A stretch of DNA of 64,000 nucleotides from the NCBI GenBank assembly GCA_946811695.1, contig OX328124.1:32859648-32923647 (forward strand), read 5' to 3'. This DNA is from Gonocerus acuteangulatus (lineage: Eukaryota > Arthropoda > Insecta > Hemiptera > Coreidae). Below, piece by piece: positions 56,096-64,000 of the stretch (its first letter is position 1; each line of letters opens with the position of its first letter). The notes beneath the pieces were generated by a model. The model made no database searches, had not been told where the DNA came from, and worked only from the letters and a program-made list of their open reading frames with translations. The position numbers were made by a program, and so were the translations under genes.

Positions 56096-56689
56096 TCGTT
56101 TTAAGAACATACACATAATTTTTTTTTATTTTTACAATATTCTATGTTTTATCTGACCTAGTCTGAGCTGCAATAATCGTTATCAATGGTCCTGATTTAA
56201 TTACAACATGTAGCTCACTAAATAATACATTTTACAGTATTGCATTGCTTTAATAGGTCAGGGTTGTATGCAGCGTTGCAGAAATATTGAGCGACCTTTA
56301 AGAAGGTACACTGCAAGTCGAAACCGCTCCGATCAAATAAAACATATTGAAAAGGATTTTTTTTTTTACCTAAAAGGATGTTAAGTAAATAATAATTAAC
56401 TGCAGTAGCCAGTTTGCTTAAAAAGTCCTTCACGCAGGAGCTGCTCCGACTTTCGTTACAATTTCGAATATTAGGAATATTAGTAAATAGTGTCCGAAGT
56501 AAACCCCTCTTCAGATGGACCGAGTTTACAGGTTATCGACCTCGCCCAATCGTTTGCTACGCGAATGGTATTTTTCAAGTTTCATGGGGGGGGGGAAGTT
56601 TAGAGCCTTCTGCTCAAATTCAAGAACATAAATATGCTTTGGCTCTACCCGGCAAACCTATGTACTGTGCTGCATAACATAGAGTCATC
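56096..56689. other. No recognised feature
   Basis: No supported gene. A run of nine G's at 56586-56594. Confidence 0.35.
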
Positions 56690-56772
56690 TTTTTCGCGCA
56701 TGCGCGAACACCAGCGGACACTTTTTTGTAACTTTTTTTCCAGGTTAGTCATCGCTAAAGCATATTTATGCT
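56690..56772 (-). repeat. Single inverted copy of the 23-kb GCATGCGC repeat unit
   Basis: The minus strand reads AAATATGCTTTAGCGATGAC, AAAAAGTTACAAAAAAGTGT, CCGCTGGTGTTCGCGCATG and CGCG, the same order as the unit at 23500-23640. Confidence 0.85.
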
Positions 56773-56999
56773 AACAAAGTTGTGTCCACTTTCATGTTAG
56801 CAGAATTGTCATTAGGCATTTGATGACGGTCTCGAGTGTGATATCCAGACCAATGAAGATGCCATGGAGTTAAGCTGTAAAATTATTACAAATATTATTT
56901 ATATTCTTGTCTACGATCTGGACTTCTATTACAGCTATATGAATGTAAAACAGGTACCAGAAAGTGACTGTCATTTTAACGTGTTTGCTCCCTCCCTCC
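56773..56999. other. No recognised feature
   Basis: No supported gene. Confidence 0.3.
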
Positions 57000-57400
57000 A
57001 TAACCAATAACATTTGGTACAAAAATACTAACTTACAAACGATGGTTTCAGTTGATACTTTTCTTGCTGTTTTATTTGGTTACGTTTGGAGTTAAGGAAG
57101 TATTAGAAAAAAAATGTATTAACATGCATTAGCAGTTTTGGAATTTTCGTATATTTTCTTAAATATTTGGAAAACGATTGAGAAATAACGATATCTAAGC
57201 ATTCGAAAGTTCACTAAATTTTCTACAAAACTCCCTTGAAGTAATTTACGATGGGAAGTTCTCAGACGGAGAAATAAGTGTTTAAAACATCGAAAGTGTT
57301 TGTTTCGTTCTTTTGTGCGGTTCTTCGCAATTGTTATTAACAGTAGAATATATGCGCCGATAAAACAAGATACGTAATATGAGGAACACTTTTTCTATAT
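57000..57400 (-). mobile_element. TTAGCGC-family fragment
   Basis: Minus-orientation internal text: GGTTACGTTTGGAGTTAAGG, CTTAAATATTTGGAAAACG, GAGAAATAAGTGTTTAAAAC, AACAAGATACGTAA. Both termini are absent. Confidence 0.6.
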
Positions 57401-57433
57401 AGATCGATTCTTTAAAAGATCAGTCTTTGGACA

Positions 57434-57711
57434 TCGATTCAAAAAGTCTGACTCGCAGGAACTGCCTCATCTTAGCGCGGTTCCGTTCTTATCCCTAGTC
57501 TAATTTCGAAAGATTAAAATAGAAGCAGTTATTATTTTGTTGAGAGGAGATCGTTGACCGTTGATGATGCAAGGTAGGGATTGTCCGGGTTAGGTCACTG
57601 CTACTTAATAATACATACCCCATATGTGTATGTATGTGGGCATATATATGTACATATGTGTGCGTGTATATGTGTATGTGTATATGCATATATATAAATA
57701 TATATATATTA

Positions 57712-57761
<50 letters not shown>

Positions 57762-59140
57762 AGGTATATTTACATAGATATGTGCATATATTAGTGTTAA
57801 ATATGTCCTACTTGTATTTACAGCCCTGATGAAGGCTTGAAGTTCAAGCCGAAACAATAAAACCATTTTTACGATAAAATGTAGTTTTATTAAGTAGCAG
57901 TGACCGAACCCTGACAGTTATATTTTGGTTCCACCAGTCTTGAAAGGTAGGATTTACAATCTTACCTGGAAGGGTCGGCAACACTAGAAACCGTCCCGCT
58001 AGTTACAAGGTCTTGGAATCTTGGAACTCTATATTTCTAACAATACATTGTTTTTGTTATTTTACTTAACCTGTTTTATTTTCGAATACATTATCCACCT
58101 ATAAGCAATTAAAAAATAACAAGGAATAAAATACAGACAAAAAGAACACTTCGAATAAGCGAAATCAATTACTTTAAAGCTTTAAGCTCTTATTTCTCCG
58201 ATTGACATCGCCTAATAAAAACTTTCACTAGAACCTTTTATGTAGAGCATTTAATAAGCTTTCTAATGGTATTCTTCCGTTTACCAAAATTCTCAACAGT
58301 TTTCGAGATATTAATGAAAGTTCGCAAAATTTATATTATTTCTAGCAACAGAAAATTGGCCTCATTTTTCATATCCTGTTTTACACACAAAATTTTCGCA
58401 ACATAAGAAATTACAAAAATAAAAAGCAATAAAAAACGAAGGGAAAGAGACAAAAATTACAACAAGAACGACAAAAACTCGTTCATAAGAACAAAACAGA
58501 CGTATTTGAAGTTTTAAGCACTTATTTCTCCGATTGACATAACCTAATCAAAAATGGTTTTAGAATCTTTTTTGTAGAGAATTTAGTATGCTTTCAAATA
58601 GTTTCTATCCACTTACCACGATTTCCCAACCGTGTTCGAGATATTAATGAAAGTATACGAACTTCCCAAAACTTTTCATGTCTGTTCATAAAATATTTTA
58701 TTCTAACCCTTCCTTAACTCCAAACGTAACAAAACTTTCAACATATTAGTTTTAATGAAAGTAGAACATGCAGATAAAGTTTCAACTGAATCCCGTAATT
58801 CTAAGTACCCAAACCAAAAACGGTATTCAAAAACTATTTTTCCAATTTTCTCGAAAACGGTTAAAGCGATCGCCTTCAAAATGGTTTCATTCGTTTTCCT
58901 AGCCCAGGAATCATATAAAACGAGTACTTACAAGCTTATGAACTCAAAAACGTAAGCGTTACGATTTTTTTTGCGCGAATTTCGCCCCAAACGCCATCTT
59001 CCAGTAGGCGGATTTTGCTGGTTAACGAACTTGATCTTTCAAATTGGACGAAGGATTTTTGTACCAAATTTCATCAAAATCGGACCATTCGTCTTCTATC
59101 TAGAGAGCGAACAGACAAATATATATATATATATAAATAA

Positions 59141-59205
<65 letters not shown>

Positions 59206-59345
59206 AATTTGAACCACCGTTATTTTCGGTCTCTAGGGGTTCTGAAACTGCGAAATTTTCTAGTCGGCACTTCCGGATTGTTTCATTGTATCAACCCTAT
59301 AAGCGGGGGTCCTCCCTATGGGGGAGGGAGGAACCGCGCTAAAAG
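57434..59345 (+). mobile_element. TTAGCGC-A element, near complete, interrupted
   Basis: 5' end AAAAAGTCTGACTCGCAGG, ATCTTAGCGCGGTTCCG; 3' end with the GGGTCCTCCCTATGGGGGAG hairpin and GGAACCGCGCTAAAAGTC. (TA)n array at 59119-59203. The body matches 16911-18506 throughout except for an inserted ribozyme-like element at about 57575-57920; the reference copy continues directly from TTGTT to ACCAGTCTTGAAAGG. Confidence 0.8.
57575..57920 (+). mobile_element. Inverted-repeat element with hammerhead-like motif
   Basis: Inverted ends GGTCACTGCTACTTAATAA (left, about 57590-57609) and TTATTAAGTAGCAGTGACC (right, about 57887-57905). A TG/TA-rich centre has a (TA)n array at 57698-57758. Near the right end, CTGATGA (57826-57832), one A, stem GGCTTG/CAAGCC with loop AAGTT, and GAAA (57851-57854) reproduce most of a hammerhead core. 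The following bases give no clear stem III or U-H site, so it may be a relic or depend on a partner. It is inserted in the TTAGCGC-A copy. Confidence 0.6.
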
Positions 59346-59398
59346 TCGATATATGTTTTTAACAACAACATCTAGATTTCATTTCAAAGATCCTTTCG

Positions 59399-59574
59399 GC
59401 CAACGGCCTTAGCCACGTTAAATGCACCGGTTCCCATACATCACCGAAGTTAAGCAACTCCGGGCGTGGCCAGTACCTGAATGGGTGACCGACCACGTGC
59501 CGTTGGCATTATAAAAGGGTAGCAACCTGTAGATAGCCCGGCGTTAATATAGCCAAATTGTAGATACGCCGTCG

Positions 59575-59610
<36 letters not shown>
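59399..59610 (+). mobile_element. 5S rRNA-derived SINE, full length
   Basis: 5S-like head (GCCAACGGCCTTAGCCACG, ATCACCGAAGTTAAGCAAC, GGGCGTGGCCAGTACCTG, ATGGGTGACCGACC, CGTGCCGTTGGC), then ATTATAAAAGGGTAGCAACC, the shared hairpin (59538-59572; CGGCGTTAATATAGCC to GATACGCCGT), a short CGAACAT and ~31 adenines. Short target duplication TTTCGG (about 59394-59399 and 59613-59618). Located just after the preceding TTAGCGC-A copy. Confidence 0.93.
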
Positions 59611-59611
<1 letters not shown>

Positions 59612-60229
59612 ATTTCGGAAATGCAGACGTAATATGCCTTCCACCGCGGACATGAGAATACTGGAACTAGACCGCTACTCGACAGGGTCTGCGAAACGTC
59701 AGCTATAGTACAATTATCTCCTTTAGCAGACTGACCATTTTGTAACTATTCTTAATTATTTACAGGAAGCTCTATTTTATGCAAGTTCTCACGGCTGTCG
59801 TTCTGTTTAATAACAAGTTTTTATAAGAGATGTTTGCTCCCCTGTTACGTTTATGAGTTACGGCTGTTGAGTCAGCGGTGTTGACTGCATGAATAAATTA
59901 CACGCTTTTAGCATTAAACAGTATGCAGTAAACCACGCGGGTCTCGTTTAAGCAATAAGAACATTTATCACGAACTAAAAGAAAAAAAAGGCTGCCCGCA
60001 GGAATTGCGTCTTCTTAGCGTGTTTCCTTATTTCGTATCCCATGGTATAGTGATTTGGACCGCTTAATATAAATACCCACTCTTAATACAATATTTCGCT
60101 TTTGAATATTCAACGACTGTTCTGTGACTAAAGAGGTATTTTCCAAATGTATTCCTGAACATACCGGACTAGTATTTCTGAAGTGACACAACTCAACATA
60201 AAACTCAACTGAAAATGTGTCACTCTTAC
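59611..60229. other. Mostly unrecognised; TTAGCGC 5'-end remnant at 59985-60030
   Basis: GGCTGCCCGCAGGAATTGCG then TCTTCTTAGCGTGTTTCC at 59990-60027 matches the 5' terminal block. The rest has no supported feature. Confidence 0.45.
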
Positions 60230-60292
60230 CTATGTAGGGGGCATGGAATTAAGGCAGGAAAGGTAACACAAGTGCCCTCTGGTGTACAACCT
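60230..60292 (-). CDS. Candidate Cys-rich internal exon, weak
   Basis: The minus strand shows acceptor TACCTATTATCAG before 60292 and donor GTAAGA after 60230, enclosing 63 nt. The only fully open frame encodes GCTPEGTCVTFPALIPCPLH. C-T-P-x-G-x-C-V-x(7)-C is reminiscent of clip-type disulfide domains of arthropod proteases (usually C-x-T-P-x-G-x-x-G-x-C), but the segment is too short to assign. Its splice phase does not join directly to the exon at 44308-44382. Confidence 0.3.
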   Translation of the reverse strand, partial: RLYTRGHLCYLSCLNSMPPT

Positions 60293-60719
60293 CTGATAAT
60301 AGGTACATAAAAGTTTGATGGTTGATAAAGAGATATTTACCATGTCTTTCATACTCATAACTGAAAAAAAAAACAAACGATTACTGTTGTTTTGAGTTGT
60401 GTAACTTTAGTAATACTAGTACGATATGGTATAAGAAATTTGGTTTGGCTTAAGAAAATATAGAAAATGTCCGAAAACTGTATGTTAATATAATCTTTTT
60501 AGTTCATACCCATCAGAGTTTAAAGTTAAAATTTATTTTAATAATTTTAATCCTTGTAATATTTTAATTTGAAATAAATGAATTCTGTATTCAAATAAGG
60601 AAATTTACAATATATTCCTCGTTTCATACAGGACTTACCTCAGTGTGTATATTTATCGTCCTCGAAACGAATTACGTAAAATAAATAAATATAACATTCT
60701 CCTTTCCAACCGACTCTCA
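60293..60719. other. No recognised feature
   Basis: No supported gene. Confidence 0.35.
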
Positions 60720-61024
60720 GATGTACATACTGCAATTTCCAGGTGTTTTTGAGTACCCAAAACAAAAATTCTAGTTTTTTCATAAGATTTTTCTACAGCG
60801 GTTTAAGATATCACGTCGAAAGGGGTTTCATTTGATTCTCCACGTCTAAATAGCAAAATAAAATGTACCGGGAGGCCTTTTAGAGCGAAACTGTAAGTAC
60901 ATCAATATTGTTCGAGCGTTGAATTTATAATTTTGTGCGAAATTTCAACAAAATCGGAATATTTTGGAGACGATGAAGTGAGCACAGACACATTTATGTA
61001 TTCGACATTGACAGGCACATGTAG

Positions 61025-61055
<31 letters not shown>
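60720..61055 (+). mobile_element. TTAGCGC-family fragment ending in an A-run
   Basis: Diverged text equivalent to the region before the (TA)n array (GAGTACCCAAAACAAAAATT, AAGATATCACGTCGAAAG, AAATTTCAACAAAATCGGA), ending in CACATGTAG and 33 adenines at 61023-61055 where other copies have TA repeats. No target duplication was resolved. Confidence 0.5.
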
Positions 61056-61056
<1 letters not shown>

Positions 61057-63290
61057 CATGCCAGGCCTTTTGATTGAAAGGTGTCATTGAATGTTCCATA
61101 TGTGAGACCTATAGACATGTCAACAAATAATTACACTTTTATTTTAGTTTTAATTATATATGTTATGATTATTTAAATTATTTGTGCATTATGTATGGAC
61201 CGATTAGAGGGGGTCGTGAATCGACCCGATATATGGGTTTGATTCCCGTTATAATTAGTGACTTTTCTTATGAAGAAACATCAGCATAGACCACCTATTC
61301 TGGCTAGGAAAATGAGATAACTTCCAGACAATACTACCCAGAAAAAAAACTAAAATTAAAAAGTTCATTTCATCACTATACAGAAATTCATGTAACTACA
61401 AGGAAAAAAATATAAAAATTAAGCACACAGAAAATCCCATTATTATCCTATCTTTATCCATTTCCCATCAGGAGAGGAAGGTATTCATTCTGAGTAGAGC
61501 TGCATTGATTGCATCTTGAAGTTGCACTATTATCCTCTTGCATAATCTAAGTACTGAGGAAATGCGGGTTATTTAATTAACTGTAATAACATATTAATAC
61601 ATAAAAAAATACAACATAAATCTTTTATTCTGGTCAAATAAAAAAATGGACATAACCATCACTTTCTTATAAAATTATATGTTCAGACGATTCACTGCTC
61701 AAGCGGTTTTACGTCAACTTTTTTTCAGTGTCAGAAAGATGTAGGTAACAAGGTGCTTCGACTCGCTTTTCTGGTTTTCCTTTAGTTCTATCACAGTTTC
61801 AAATTTTTATAGTAAATAGCAGCATCATCTATGATAAATTCCATGTCCGATTTCAAGGGCAACCACGGGTCTGAATCTTCCCTCCTTGCATTTTGTTACC
61901 CATTAATCACTCGTATAAATTAAAATGAAAACATTTATTTGTACTCTTTCAATCAGGTTTATGAATCAGTATTTCATAGAGTTCATATATTGAAGATCAA
62001 AAGTATTTATGTTTGTTTTGTATTGAAGCGAATTAATAAGGATTGATGAGTACAGTGGCTAAACTTCAGTGTGAGGGATTTTTATTAATTAATCTTCTGC
62101 CTATATATATATAATTGTTGAGATATTTCGTCACCTTCGAAAACCATAATAAATATGTTGAAGAAATAGCTGGATTATAGAATATAACTGAAGGATACGT
62201 AAAGGCTGGATTGAGCAATACTGCCTTCTGCGGTTATCTGGGCCCAGCTACTGGACTACTGGGCTAGTGACCTAGACGACAATAACCTCAACTGGTTATG
62301 TAAAACTGTTGGAAAGCTAACCAAGACGGAGAGTCCTGTCCGAGGATAAGTAGATCATCGGAGGAACAGGAGCTTCATCAAGCTTAGCGTATTTCCTTAT
62401 AATACTTAACAATGGTTTGTGGTTATGAATCGCTGAGAATAGAAACTCCCGGCTTCAATGGAACGAACTCAACAATTCAGAAAATTTTGAATGAGTTGGT
62501 CCTATCAACATAAAGAATAAATCAGGAATATAATTTAATTATAAGAATTAAAATAGAAAATAAAGAAATATAAAATAAGTAGTACAATACATCCACCTAT
62601 TTTATTTATTTGGGGGATTTTCTACCCCGTCTTCTGGGATAAATTCTTTTGGGGACTATTGCCACCCTAAGAGCGAGTTTTTAATATATTTTTTTTTAAT
62701 TAGTTGAATTTTTTTTATTACGGGCGTTCGTTTAAGAGTTTATTTCGGAAAGATTAAAAGGAAATGAAAGGCAGTTTCTAAATATGATAAAAAATAAAAA
62801 TTACCATATTTTAGTCTCTATTTTCTGCTTACTTATATAAAATCTTGTACAAATAACGTTTTTAAGTTTTGAGTGTTTGACCTCATTGAATACTCGTCTT
62901 GACGTTATACCGATCATACGTTCAGTTTGTACTGAACATCGATTGATCCTAAAAATTGCTTTAAAAAATACTTCCTTGGATAAAAAGTTAGTTTTTTGCT
63001 TTATTTGTATCCTTAAGAGCAAAGAGAATAATTATTGTGTAATAGAGATGATTGTGGTTTTTGTTGGTATTCTATAGCAACCAGTTATTATACAACATAT
63101 CAAGTTCCATTGTTATTATGATCAAGTTCATGAAAGAAGATCCTCCAAATTGCTTTAAAAAATGATGAGTTCAGTAATATAAAGATTAAATTGCGTTGAT
63201 CTTTTTATTAATATATGTATCAACTTCTATAACAACTTCTTCCACTGTGGTTTGCACGGTTTTTTCTTGTTTTTTAGTACACTTAAAAAA
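61056..63290. other. No recognised gene
   Basis: About 2.2 kb. GGGTTTGATTCCCG at 61236 resembles a tRNA T-arm, but no D-arm lies at the right distance. GGAACAGGAGCTTCATCAAG then CTTAGCGTATTTCC at 62370-62396 is another TTAGCGC 5'-end remnant. Open frames near 62801-63077 have no domain. Confidence 0.4.
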
Positions 63291-63496
63291 TATAATGCGA
63301 AATATTGGTAAAGAGGAAACTCTTCCCTTCAAAGGTCTATTTTAGCCCTTAGAAGAGTTAATTCCTCATTTCCGAGGGAACCCTTTTATAGATCTAAACG
63401 AGAACTACAACTTTGCACCTTTGAAAAATTTTGATATCTCCAACCGTTCTGTAGTTATTTATCTTATGGCCCGTTTATCTGGGCCACCCTGTTTAT
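63291..63496. mobile_element. Right end of an ACAGGGTG-type MITE
   Basis: Ends GGCCCGTTTATCTGGGCCAC, CCTGT followed by TTATATATA. On the minus strand this is the ACAGGGTGGCC tip common to arthropod MITEs. The opposite end was not found, so the element is truncated or extends further left. Confidence 0.4.
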
Positions 63497-63507
63497 ATAT
63501 ATATATT

Positions 63508-64000
63508 GTAAGGGACTGATTAGCAAGGACGGGATTTAGAGATATAGACAATGGGGAAATATTTTAGAGAAGCGGAAATTCCTTTTTAAAACTGTAATTT
63601 ACACAGAGGATACAAACATAAATATCATAAACCATTGCTACGAGGAGAGAAAAGGTTGAGTGAGAGAGACAGATAGGTAGAGTTATCAAATATGATCATT
63701 TGGGGAGATTATAGAGAATTTGGAACTGGCCTACCTCTGAACAGCATCTGGGCCGAAGTCTCAGGAACGGATGCAAACTCTGCCCGGTCGGAGGTAAGCC
63801 AGCTCTTTTTAAACCCCTTGTACCCCACTCCTGCTTTTGCAGGTGATTGAACTAGAAACTCTTGTCAGGTCTTAGATCTTCCAGGAATCTTACGAATCAG
63901 CCACGTGCAGTGCCAACATCCCAGACGCAACGTTGGCGGATTCGTGGTTCTCACATCTCTAGAGATGGACAGCCAACCTTTTCTCTCATCCTTATTCACT
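63508..64000. other. Unassigned sequence at the window edge, possible LTR start
   Basis: After a TA array, TGTAAGGGACTGATTAGCAA begins a less AT-rich stretch. A TGTAAGGGAC-type start is common for LTRs, but the matching end, primer-binding site and second LTR lie outside the window, so this is only a suggestion. Confidence 0.2.

Noticed and set aside
61200..61260. tRNA T-arm-like GGGTTTGATTCCCG
   Set aside because: No D-arm/box A at a suitable distance and no repeat elsewhere in the window.
63508..64000. LTR retrotransposon
   Set aside because: Only a TGTAAGGGAC-like start is visible; the other diagnostic parts would lie outside the window.

Overview
This window is gene-poor, AT-rich nuclear DNA of an animal, most likely an arthropod and probably an insect. 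That placement is inferred from the mobile elements present: an I/Jockey-like LINE with RNase H, a LINE with an R2-type endonuclease, mariner, pogo/Tigger, PIF/Harbinger and hAT relics, and 5S- and tRNA-derived SINEs. No diagnostic host gene fixes the species. No intact protein-coding gene, rRNA or functional tRNA gene was found.

Host gene content: the only convincing piece is an exon on the minus strand at 19508-19654. It has a TTTTCAG acceptor, a GTATGT donor and 48 open codons that resemble the extracellular NRF domain of nose-resistant-to-fluoxetine acyltransferases. A second minus-strand exon candidate at 44308-44382 has matching splice phase and could belong to the same gene across a ~24.7 kb intron. 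A weaker Cys-rich exon candidate lies at 60230-60292 and an acidic N-terminus-like ORF at 53430-53627.

The rest is layered mobile DNA. (1) A high-copy superfamily, here called TTAGCGC, makes up much of 3.3-8.7, 10.4-11.4, 16.9-18.5, 38.2-39.0, 44.8-45.4, 46.3-49.3, 51.1-52.5 and 57.4-59.3 kb. It has a small 5' hairpin, inverted TTAGCGCGGTTCC subtermini, an internal (TA)n array and a strong 3' hairpin ending in GCGCTAAAA, which suggests rolling-circle (Helitron/Helentron-like) non-autonomous elements. (2) tRNA-derived SINEs (4.3, 9.8, 14.8, 22.4, 54.6 kb) and 5S rRNA-derived SINEs (13.3, 20.3, 59.4 kb) share one ~33-nt 3' hairpin module. The same module also occurs alone with poly(A) and target-site duplications at 15.2, 42.2 and 48.6 kb. 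(3) Inverted-pair elements carry hammerhead-ribozyme-like cores (13.4/14.3, 15.1-15.6, 16.2, 25.2, 31.1, 44.7, 52.9-53.1, 57.6-57.9 kb); the copy at 15449-15508 folds as a plausible complete type I hammerhead. (4) DNA transposon relics and foldback MITEs are scattered throughout, several with readable target-site duplications (8 bp at 7.6 kb, TAA at 43.7 kb, TA at 40.7 kb).

Many insertions are nested, so relative ages can be read locally: a SINE tail inside a ribozyme palindrome, a hAT MITE inside a TTAGCGC element inside another TTAGCGC element, a Harbinger relic inside a TTAGCGC-B element, and a ribozyme element inside a TTAGCGC copy.
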